Of a stretch of DNA of 64,000 nucleotides, positions 49,001-61,000 are shown piece by piece; position 1 is the first letter of the stretch; the number at the start of each line of letters is the position of its first letter. The notes below the pieces were generated by a model that saw nothing but the letters and a program-made list of their open reading frames with translations, did no database searches and was not told where the DNA came from. The stretch covers positions 1,482,897 through 1,546,896 of the forward strand of contig ML133387.1 in assembly GCA_003864495.1 (NCBI GenBank), written 5' to 3'. Made by a program: the position numbers and the translations under genes. The DNA is from Nemopilema nomurai (lineage: Eukaryota > Cnidaria > Scyphozoa > Rhizostomeae > Rhizostomatidae).

Positions 49001-52000
49001 ACATGATCTATTACGTGACATGGGAATACCCCTTCAAATTATTATCCCAGCAATCCGCTTCAATTACCGAAAGTGTTATGTAATTTAATTTTCTAGCATT
49101 TGATGAAACCAGAGTAGATGTATGATCAGAGATCGTGCAGGCTTTTTAAGGTATTCACCTAACGACGTTTTTTCTTAATGAAAATGCGGCATCCTATCCC
49201 ATCAGACTTGTACCGCCAAAGATGTGTCCATAAGCGCTGGTTGATTTGACCTCAGGGGATGAGGCATGTCTTAACCTGGTCAAACCCTAATCAAACCATG
49301 ATCAAACCCCGATCAAACCCTAATAAAACTCTGATCAAACCCCGATCAAACCCTAATCAAACGCTGATCAAACCCTGATCAAACCCCGATCAAATCCCGA
49401 TCAAACCCTGATCAAACCCCGATCAAACCCCGATCAAACCCCGATCAAACCCTGATCAAACCCCGATCAAACCCCGATCAAACCCCGATCAAACCCTAAT
49501 AAAACTCTGATCAAACCCCGATCAAACCCTAATCAAACGCTGATCAAACCCTGATCAAACCCCGATCAAATCCCGATCAAACCCTGATCAAACCCCGATA
49601 AAACCCCGATCAAACCCCGATCGAACCCTGATCAAACCCCGATCAAACCCATGTCCACTACAAGAAATCCATCCCAGCTAAGGTTCACCTAGGGTCGAGA
49701 CCGTGTTGACGATTTTTGAATGGCATTCGTCAACCCTAAAATTTTGTCGTGTTAGCAGAGATTTCAACCACTGCTCTTCAAAGAGGCTTTTTTCTCTCAC
49801 TTAAGCCTGGTTTCCATATAGTCGCTGAAGTCGCTGAAGTCGCTAGAGTCGCTTGTTTCCATAAAGTCGTTGGGGTCGCTTAACCCGTTTTTGAGCGATC
49901 CTGGCGACTCCAGCGACTTCAGAGACTATATGGAAACCAGGCTTTAGCACTATGGTTTCGACGGTTTTCGATGGTTTCGACTGTTTTCGATGGTTTCGAC
50001 TGTTTTCGACGCGTTCGATAACATTCCACCTTACCGTCCTGTTCGTTTCGCCGTGCGACCTTTATGTTGCCAGTTGCCTTTCGACCAGCTTCGCCATTTG
50101 AAAGCGAAATGGTGAGCGCTCCGCTACATTTACCGCTCTGATCCTTCAGCCGTGTTGCAATCCTATATTTGGCGCATCACCACGATGGATGCTTCATTAT
50201 CGGCGTTCTAAGCTATGACAACTTCTCTGATTTGGACTTTCAACAAGGGCCCTTGCCTGCCTCTTAGAAGCCTCGCTTTCATTTGACTGCATGCTAACAT
50301 GCGCGTCTCTTTTATCGCGTGGAACATTCTAAAGACCTTGCCCCAATGACCTTTCACCTTGTCCAACTTGGGTTGGTAAGCTGCTAGCAGTGGTATCTGC
50401 TGGGCTACGGCAACAGCCTACCTCTGCCTCGATTTTTCTGCATTAATCCCCGTATTGTTACCTTTCTCTACACTTGCACCTCCAATGTCCAACAGCTCTA
50501 CCAGTTGTGCCAAATCACTGTGCACTAAGTGGGTACATTGATCCTTGTTCCAAATCTCCCTTGCGGCTGCTTTCTCATTTTTGAACTGCTCATTAGCAGC
50601 ATCGAACTTCTATTGCCTTGGCAGCCATCACGCAAATTGGTAATTCTTCTTAGAAACCAGATTGGTGAGAGCAACAAATTTTCTGGCGAACGATGATTTT
50701 CATCTTCCGCGTCGGTTTCCATGTTTCCTCGCTTGGCGATAACCTACACGTCCTTTCTGATGATTTTAGGTTTTCGTTTTATCAATTTTTCTAATTTACC
50801 AGACAGGTATAGTATAATCGAGTCAATGAATGTAGAATTTGGCAACCTTGAATGCTTTGTTTTTACATGATGGTGATTGTATTAATGCCAACGGACAGCA
50901 GCAACAAGGCACCAGCATTTGAACAATAGCTAAAACACGGACCACATGTCATTCATAGAATCCCATTTAACAGTATGCAGGTTTCGCGAAGCTAATGCAA
51001 CCCTACAAAAGAGAGTTCCCAAGTATATCCCAACTTCTCCAAAAAAGGTCGCGAAAGTGATCGTGTTCCAATTTAAACGGTAAAACTGTTTTGATCTTCG
51101 TTTGCACATGTAAATGGCGTGGATGCTGCTATAAATTCGCGCCCTTTCTGGTAGTGGAAGAAGTCTCGACAAATGTGATAGGCTATGGTCACGCAACCGT
51201 CCATTCGCTCTCCTCCGCTGTGGTCACGCAATGTCTGTATGCCCTCGCAGTGGCAAGGGGATTTTATTAGGCCTAGCCGGGTTTCCTGGACAACAGAGCT
51301 ACTTTAGGGGCATCCCCCTTGCTTCCGATGATTGCATTATTGCAGCTGTTTAAAGGTACTCTGATTGGCTTTGGGTTGACTGTAAAAATGAATGAAACTG
51401 AGCAGAAGAAGATTCGCAAACAAATCTCGAGGCATGTAGAGCTTTGAATGGCGTGAATTTATACAGTTGGCCGGGCTATTTCGATCCCCACGTGTGTAGC
51501 CCAGTGACTGTATGTGATGCGTCTGTTGAGATGGTCATTGATTCAAGTAGGAAGTGGAGTTTGCCGTGCTGAATCAAGTTGTGTTGTAACCTTAGATGGT
51601 CAGCCCAAGCCTAACTACGTCATGCTTAGCCTCAATATTTTGTTTTGATAAAGGCCCATGGAAGTAGGCAGAAGCACTTCAATGCATAGCCACCCTTACG
51701 TGCTACACACAACGCAAAGCCCCACTGTCTCAAACTGCTTATGGGAACAATGGAAATTTTATTAGACAGCCACACACACTGAGCTGCCAGCATTATTCAA
51801 CAAGACACCAATTAATCCACATTTCGTTTTTAAAAGCCCTGTGTATTTTCCACTCCGTTCCCTGCTTGGTAGCTTGTTCTTCTTCGAGGTTCCGTCACCT
51901 CCAAGTGTTGTCATCTCCTTTTGGCTTGCTTCCCCGAGGTTTCCCATATTTCAAGGCATCTGATACATTTTCGCTGTTATTATGTTGATTCAGGTGTCCG

Positions 52001-55000
52001 TTGGTACATACGGCTACTTAGCAACCACAACAACACGGCCGAATATCACACCTTGCACCCACAGTTTTCGCGCTAGGTCTGTCTGAGGCTCCTGCAATTG
52101 AAAAAAACAACTAGAATGGACTGTTCGATGAGACGCATCCAGATAGCCTCCCATTCAACATTCCAGCCTCCTTTTGTCCAGACGCAGGACTGTGAACCCT
52201 TTTGAACCAAAACCGTAGACGCTGTTGTTGCCAAGGATACCGTCATACACCCATCATGTCAGCAGGCTGGAGGGGAAATGGCCTCCATAGAATCAAATCT
52301 ACTCCTTAATTGGTCTTTACTCTTCTGGCCTGTTATCTGGAAAACATCCCTTTCTTTTTTCTAACTTTTTGACCACAAGACGTTATGGTCGCTGCCCCGC
52401 AACAAGGAGGCCTTTTTCCATTGACATAAGGAAACCTGATATTTCAAATGCATCGTCTTCGTCATTGTTGCGTGAATCATCAGGACGGAGCTCTGATTCC
52501 ACCTCAACCTTCCACATGACTCAAATGTATATCTCCGCGTTGGACAAGTCCCAATACTGTTGATGACCTTTCCGATCATTGGTTTGACCTTGTGCTAAGC
52601 AGACGATGTTTTGAAGCTATTTGTATTGACTCCCCTTACACGGAGTATCGTCCGAAGAAGAATCGCCCCTTTATTAATTCTTTATCAGTCGACCTCTCCC
52701 GGCCCCTTTCCGCGAGGGGATCTTAGTCTCGGGGCTCTAGTCCTATTTCTATATTCAAACGCTTACAATAGAAAATCTAATTTTTGGGACTAGAATTTTC
52801 GGCTTCTGCGCTCCCTGTTGTCCCATCATCCATTGCGTTCTCATGACATTTTCGGGGGAACCTGGGACTAACTGTTGAGGTTTTGAGCAAATTGACCATG
52901 TTTTGGCTCACATTGAGCATCCAGAAACGAAGTTTATTTGATTTGACGTGCTATTATTAATTCCGTCAGTGCCCGACAGGTCTATGGTTCCGACATTCAT
53001 ACCGGCAGCCGGTTTTCATTGCCGCAGTGTCAACCGGCTGGTGGCCTGGGGACTCGCCGGTCTCTTCAGCGTATCGTGTTCCGCGTTTTACCTCAAACCT
53101 TTCAACAGGTAGACTTGTGATTGTTCAAATGACGGTCTATTCGACTCGCCCACTTCGTGGTCTTCAACATGCCCATGGCGTGGACATGGAATCGCGGAGT
53201 ATGGAGCCACCATTCACAGCAATATTACCGCTTTACCTTAACTTTCGGCTAAGGTCTGTCGAAATCGGTCGCAGTATTTTTATGCTTGTCAGAATTTTTT
53301 GTTAGCAAATTATCACGTAGCAAACCGAGGCGATAATGTTGGATATTTTTGTTTACAGCGAGGAGCAAACTTTATCTGATCAAGAAGCTGAGAAAAGCTC
53401 AAGCAAGTAAGTGAACTTCTTCTCATTTGTCGAGAGTTCCGGACCCTTACACGCTCGGTCTTCTTTTTTCATAACAGTTAAAATTCTTGTCTATCTATTT
53501 CTTTTACTTTCGGTAAAGTTCTCTTCCTGAACAAATCTTAGGCCCACTTGATTTCGGCTAACATCGAAATTCCTTTTACGCATGGAGAATTTTTAGGTTT
53601 CTCAATAATAATCATAAGAATGAGGTTTGATAGTTGTTAATCCCATTCATTCTCACACATTTTATTGCGTGCTATACTTCCCCCAACCAAAACCCCGGGG
53701 TAAATCTGCGAATTGACATCAGAACCGTCGTTGTAAACACAAGCGATTTCAAGGAACGAGGCCACTTTGCTTTTAGGTGATTCGTTCTTGTGCTTTATTT
53801 TTCAAGTCAGCATATGACGTGACTTTTTCTATCGTCAACATGTGACGTGACTTTTTCTATCTCGTCTGTTTACATTTGTCGCCGTGGAAATCTTTTCCAC
53901 CCACCCACACATTTGTCTCCCTCTCCAACTCATCCATAAACACACTTTTAGCCTAATCTTGTTGCTGCATAGCATAATTCTGCACCATAATTAGTTGTTT
54001 TTGGGTGGGATTTCGAGGGCTGTGACGCTGCTGTATTTGGCTCTGTCTTCTGAGTTTGCCCTTGGTCATTTTGATATGACGCGATATGGATATGACGATT
54101 GCCACTCATTTGATCTTGGTCATTTAGGCTGAAGTGCCAGTTGTCATGAAAACGGTAAACAGTCAACAGTTAGGATCTGATTGCTAAGGTCATCCCCCAG
54201 GTTCTCTTAAAAGCAAGTCGTTTTACGCCAGTATCATTTTCAGTATGACATTGGGACATGTTCTGTAACAGTTTGGGTAGCTGGTTATGATCTCTAGTGA
54301 TGTCTGATCATCTCTAGTAACGTCTAGTAAATGATGTCTAGTGATATCAAGTGGTGTCTTATGATGTCTGATGATCTCTAATGATGCCAAGTATGTCTGA
54401 TGATGTCTGATGATGCCAAGTGATGTCTAGTGATCTCTAGTTACATCTGATGATCTCTAGTGATATCTGGTAGTGAATGCCCTTACGAGAAATTACTTGG
54501 AAGTGTTGTCGTCTGATTTGCAAATCATGTGCTGATTCAAATCCACTGAATCAACTACTAGTTAGTACCCTCTTCAAGCTTTCTGCTAAATGTTCGTTAG
54601 AACACCATTCTACTAATGGAAATCTCCAAAATTTGCTATCATGACATGATTTTGTCACTATTTGTAATCAGATGCTTTACTGGATCCCTCAGTAAAGTAT
54701 AGAATGAAAGGATCCTTCGCAAATTTTTACTTGTTGTATAGAATGCTGATTGTGGAATTTGTTATTTAGCCACCGATTTCATTTATCATATCACTGAGGT
54801 CCACCTGTGACCACGCCCCAATGATCATATCCAAGTGACGTTGTAGCCATTGGCTGGCTCAGCATTTAACCGTCTGGATTCGCATCTTCAAGGTCATCCA
54901 TTTACGACCGATGGATCCAGAAAGGACTCGAATCAGCTGCGTATCTCTTTGCTAAACAGAGTGGCTAGTTACTGGGTGATCTGCTAGCGTTTCATGCTTT

Positions 55001-58000
55001 GAAATTCTTCATGAACTGTTTGGAAACATCATGTGTCTGGATTTTCTGTACCCAAACTATATTAATACCTCAGAATTCATAAGAAAATAAAGCCACACTT
55101 TCTCTCGAACCCATTCACTTATTCCCTCGATCAGACCAATTTTCAATGATTATAACCGAGGCGATTCTAGGTCGAACCTTATCATTGCAGGCATCTCGAA
55201 GCGATTTCTGTTGCAGCACCAACTCTGAGAGATCGTGATATCGGCACTAATTCTTTCTCCTCGTGAATTTACCAGATTGATAACTTTTCCACGTTTCTAT
55301 TGCGACTTTTTGCGTTTGTTTGTATAACTGAGACTTGATTTCTCTTATCTATTAAACGAGAGATTCGGCGAAATGGTAAGGCTTTGGGGAAACAGTTGCG
55401 TTGAATTTCGCCATCGTGACATGGGGAGAAGATAAGACGTTGAGCGCAGTCGTTCATTTAATGGCAGGATTAACCTGAAAGTTTAGTAATATCGTAAATA
55501 ATTTATAGATCGCACGTTTAATTACATTTGAGTATTTTTTTAAATCCTGCATCTTAAGCTTCTCAATTGCATTAGGTTACCAACATTTGCACTGGGTCGT
55601 TCAACTGGGTTTAGTTTTTTTTGCAAAGTAATGAATTTAGGAAATTTCATTGACAATTTTAGAAATAGTCGTTTTAAGGGAAATCTTCCTTTTGAACTTA
55701 AATCATGTCTGTTTTTTTTTTAATATTTCCCTATTTTGTAAAAGACAAACTCCATCCCTAGCATAAATTCATTCATAATTTTGATCAGCACTAGTGTTTT
55801 CAAAGTATATTAATTTTTTTGATCCCGATCACCTTTTTGATGTCTTCTTATGACTTCTATCGATAAACAAGTGATTAAAATTGTTTTCCTCTTCTCTTTT
55901 CTAGATCACCTGGTCCGTATGAGGTAAGCCATCTGATATTCACATTGTAGAAGCGAACAGTTTCTCAGAGTTTGACTTGATATCAATGAGTTTTGTCACG
56001 AAAAGTCTGAAAAACTCTCTTGATCAACAAATTCCTCTTTTTCTCGCATATTAAACCGAACCAATATTTTATCCTCGCTGAAGTTTCAGCTTAAAGGGAA
56101 TAGAAGCGTATATCAAGCACTTTCTAAAAATAGACAGTACAGAGCCTGCGCAGTGTAGTCACATTGTAACTGTGCACGTGAAGTAGATTCAAAGGCATAT
56201 CGCGTGCAATCTACAGTGGAACTGACCACGTGAAATGGTAGATGGATACTTGTGATTGGTTGACGTTTGATTGACAACTCGAGCTTGCTGGCTCGGAGCC
56301 ACTTAAATATGCTCCAATTCCCTTTAACTTGATTCAATGATAGTTGATAAGCTATTAAGAAATTTTTTGCTCCACTCACAGCTTTCCAAGTATTGAATAT
56401 AAAGCGCAGTCTGAATGTGAAGCTAATCTTTAATGTGATCGCGTCTGAATTTAATGGTTGATTATTAAAGTTTTGATCCTTTGATTGAGTCGCGAGTTCT
56501 CTTTCAGGAGGGGCTTCATGAACCAATTACTCGCGATCACCGGGAAAGTAAAAAGTCGAAGGGGTAAGTCCTTGTTTTGAGTTCACGTCTGAGCTGCCGC
56601 CAGTCGTAAAACATTTACTAGACATTTGGAATCGCATTGTCCAATCACCACCGCCTGAAGGAGCTATTAACCAATCAGAAATCACGCATGAGGTCACGTA
56701 CTTTCTTTGCTAGTCACGTGCTTTTGGTTAAATCAATTATCGGTCTAAACAGGCTTGCTCTACTGTTTTTATCAGTGTTGGAAAGAGTGGCTCTTTGAAA
56801 CAGCCAGTAAGCCTCAGATGTTCCCCTGTCAGATGGCCAGGAAGACTAGAACGCGCGTTTCATGAATATATATATATATGAAGATTGTGTTAAAATATTA
56901 CAATGAAATGAATAATATGGTGCAATTAAATCAGTGCTTAGAGATTAGTGGTTTTAATATAATTTATATTTCACTGCTTTGTGTGAATAGTAACATTCCC
57001 CATTAAACGGAAGGCATTTAATGCCTGGATTTAGGTTTTCTTTAAGCCTTTATCTTTTCTTTCTGTAAAATACTGATCTTCTAATCGTTATCAGTTTGTT
57101 AATCGTGATGGTCAGTTGTGAATTTTCATTTCATTCTAGTGACTACCCAACGAAAAAGAACAATTTAACTCATGCTCAGAGTGTTAAGGTGGGTGCCTTC
57201 TCTTTCCTCGTTCTTTTGCGTGTTTAAAATGTCTTCCACGCCATGATCCATTTCTCATGCCTCTTATGCTATTTCTCAAGGTCTCCTCCGGCCTTACTCG
57301 TTTTGCTGACCCCCACAACTGTTGTTTCTTTTCTACTTAAAGCTACTGTAACAAAGGGTTGCTCAGTTTTCCTAGATCACCATGTGCTCATTTTTAAGGC
57401 ATTCTGAGTAAGATAAAGAACATGAAGACCTAAACCATAAGGTTCTATTCGCGTTTTAGAACTGAAAACATTAACAGGGAGAACATTTGCATGTGCGTAT
57501 TTGTTATCCGTCTTCATTTTCTACTTTCCACTTTTTTAGATGACTCGAGAATTTGTTCGGCTGATAGACCGAGATCGGAAGAAGACCATCACGTCATTAA
57601 GCACTGACAAGATCGGACAAAAGGCGTAAGTTTTTCTTTGTCTTCATGTTGAAAAGATCAGGCAGAAATATTTTCAAGGGAGTGCATGCTTGGGAAGGGA
57701 TTATTATTAGCAGTAAGATTGGCCTTAAGCTTGGTGTGATTTTTCATTTAGGCCGTGTTACTATTCCAAAAAACCAGCTTAAATCGAGAATCAAATTCTT
57801 GATAATTACCATTTGAATGACTATGTCATTGAAATAACATATTCGTGTGTTAAGCAATTTGCAACAGCGACGGGCCAGTAGCAAAAGGCGCTTGCAAATA
57901 TGTTGGATGGGCGTCCTGCGAGGAAGACGTACTCTAATGTCTCCAGTTGATTGTTGTCATGTTTTGCTGACAGGGACGGCTTAAACATGGACAATGGCGT

Positions 58001-61000
58001 ATACGCAGCACAGCCGTACACCAGGAAGCCAGACTCTCCGCCCATGTCCGACGAAGGTAACGCGATTTGGACACTGTCTGCATTTCCTTATGCCTTTCAG
58101 TTCTTTAGCTTTACATAATGACGTCACACGTTTTCTGAACACCGTTTAATCCTCTTCATTCTGGAATTAAAGTGAGACAGCCTTTTTTCGTACCTGCAAA
58201 GCCTCTTGAGAAATATTTCTGCTATTGATAACTCATTTATCGCCTACTTCCTTTCAATTGACACTAGCGTGAATTTTGTTGCCATATTTCTAATCGGTGT
58301 CTTTCTTTATCATTTCTTTCAGAAGAAGAACAGGTAAGCTCCATGTTTTCATATTCGCACGCGTTGACTTTGTTACGCATGCATGTTGAACATGTTGCAT
58401 TTGCATGCGTTTTGATTAACTTCCCTATCGTGATGACCTGTTGTACTTGACACGAATTGACCTTTTTCAAACATGCTATTGTTTACGGAGTTGTTTATCC
58501 TGATTTCAGAATTTCCTGTTTGATACTAATGTACCGTCCTTGCCTTAAAATGTCTGTTGCTTTAAATGTTCTTTCTGTTGCCTTGGTAATGCAGATCTTG
58601 TAAATACACAAAGTTGCCTGTGTTCGAAATCTGATGTTTTGTTAATGGCCTAATTTTGCTATTTTTTCTATAAGGACGAAGAACTTGAACTGGATGATGT
58701 TCCTTCTCTTCCATGGTCACAAATGGTGGACAAAAAGGTACGCGCAAGTTTCCAACTTCTTTGCATGCATCCCTTTCTGAGCAATGAATTCTGCTTTTTG
58801 TTTCTTCGGCTTGGTGGCCCGGTTATTTTGATCCGAATCATGCTAATCACAAGGCTAATCAATTCATTCTGTGGTTTGTCACGATCATGATCACTGGCAT
58901 GATCAAGCTTGTGATTTGATTCTTCGAGATCCACGAAGAGGATAAAAGCTGGGAGTAATTTAATGGTGGGTGCACCTTCTTTCGTTTTCAAAATGACTTA
59001 TAACCAGGTGTTTTCTTTTTCAGATCATAAAAAAGCTTAAAGATAAGGAAGTAAAAAGACAAGAAGTTATTCACGGTAAATATCTGACAAATTTCATTTT
59101 AATACAACCTTCATTTTCGTATTTCAAATGCAACTTCTTACCGCTAGCTCATTTCTAAATATTTGGGAGAAGAAGTTCATCTCTGATTTAAGTTGCTCTG
59201 TCTAAAACAACGGGGGGGGGGGGGGGGGGTATTCCTGGCAATTTGTTGCAGTTTGGAGTTACAAATTATCAAGTCTGTTAAATCAGAAAACCTGAAAAAC
59301 TCTGACGTCGATCGACTTACAGGCCTTCAAAACGACTTAACGATCTGTGTTCGAGAAGATTTAAGAAGCACTAGAATCTCGCTTTAATCTTTCGATGATG
59401 TGTTTTTTAAGAAGAAGATTAAAAAGTACTCCTTTGTATCCGCATAACGGTTGCTGATCTCCGCCCATTGGATTAAGTGCTTTTCGATTGATGCTGTTCT
59501 AATTCTCGTGTGATCAGGTTTTTCACGTCTAAAAAGCAGCTAATTTTTCTTCATCTAAGAATACGCTCCACGTTATATCTTTAATTTATGTATGAATTAA
59601 TTTCTATGCCGTATTGATCTTTTCACAGAGCTAATAAACACAGAAAAGACTCACGTTAGACAGTTAAAAGTTCTAGAGAAGGTAATACGCATTCTTGTCT
59701 ACTGAATCTCTTTTCACAAGTAAGACTCGCTTATTAGGTAAGACACGAATGCTAATTCTCTCGAGGATTGCAAACATACCCGTTGAGATTTGGTGTGAGA
59801 CTGCAAAAGTAATTCGTGATTCATTCTACAGCGATGATAGCTAGAGTCAGATGGATTATTTTTTTGTGAATTTTCGTTTAAAAATTACCGGTTCGTGTTT
59901 AAAATGAGTCCCAATAATATCACTACCGTAGAGCCATTTACCGTGTAAAGCTGTTGGATCATCAATCATCTTTTTTCGCTCTATGGGAGGCAGATTTCTG
60001 ATTTCGCGTTTTTAATTATTTTTCAGGTGTTTTTAAAACCGATGAAGAGAAAACAAATCATGCCACCAGAAATGGTACAACAAATTTTCCCGAATCTTGA
60101 AGAATTAATCGAAATTCACAGTAAGTATCTGAACTTTTTCACCGACTTCAAACAATGCAAACGCATTATTTGGATTGTATTTGGTAGTTATGTGTAGAAA
60201 CTGTTTTGTTCGATAGGGCGTGCGGAGTTCCAACTCTTTCGTTGATGATGGACTAAGGGGTAACACGTTGAATTCTCTGACTAATGGGGGAATCAGTTAA
60301 CTGATTAAAAAATGTCTGATAAATGCCTTTTGTCATTCTTCTTTAAAGTTTTCTAGAAACCATGATTTTGTTGCAGAAACGAGTGATGTTTAGCTGTACG
60401 CTTCCAAATACCAGCAAATCCTTGATATTACGTCGATTCGTCGTAAACTGCAAAACGTTATTGCTGAAATCTCATATTAAATCGCGAATCATTTTTTGTC
60501 TAGCCTCGCTCCTGGCAGATATGAACACGAGGTGCGCCCAACAGGGCGATGTCATAACCTCAGTTGCGGATATCATTCTGGCAAGAGTGAGTAACGTTTT
60601 ATTCAAAGTACAGTACGGGGGTACTTAATTTGCTAAAACTGGCTGTTGGCAAAGCTAGAATGTCGTTAGGACAGGTCTATGATGTATTATTTGGAATTGA
60701 ATAGGCACATGTTTTTGCTTGGAGCATCAAATGCTCGCATCGCAAGGGATGGGCGTTCAAGATTTTGTGTTTTGGATTGAAGAGCTAATGTATTATTTGG
60801 AATTGAATAGGCACATGTTTTTGCTTGGAGCATCAAATGCTCCATCGCAAGGGATGGGCGTTCAAGATTTTGTGTTTTGGATTGAAGAGCTATGTATTAT
60901 TTGGAATTGAATAGGCACATGTTTTTGCTTGGAGCATCAAATGCTCGCATCGCAAGGGATGGGCGTTCAAGATTTTGTGTTTTGGATTGAAGAGCTAATG

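Larger units (their letters stand above)
46791..53358. other. Longest RhoGEF intron (6.6 kb), rich in repeats
   Basis: No coding exon is supported. It holds a 34-unit minisatellite, a TTA-flanked MITE, a 3 x 19-bp array and a possible decayed ORF on the minus strand at 50418-50609. Some parts are more GC-rich than the other introns. An internal promoter for a shorter isoform is possible, but I see no direct sign. Confidence 0.45.
53407..55904. other. RhoGEF intron 28
   Basis: I see no exon in 2.5 kb. It carries a 28-bp direct duplication with TGACGT (53806-53861) and a degenerate GATGTCT array (about 54290-54475). Confidence 0.5.

Noticed and set aside
49278..49651. Resemblance of the 11-bp array to a CRISPR array or telomere
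   Set aside because: There are no unique spacers, and the unit is not a telomere hexamer or heptamer repeat; it is a plain minisatellite.
56113..56526. 137-codon minus-strand ORF
   Set aside because: It overlaps the + strand exon at 56508 and shows no domain or conserved pattern.
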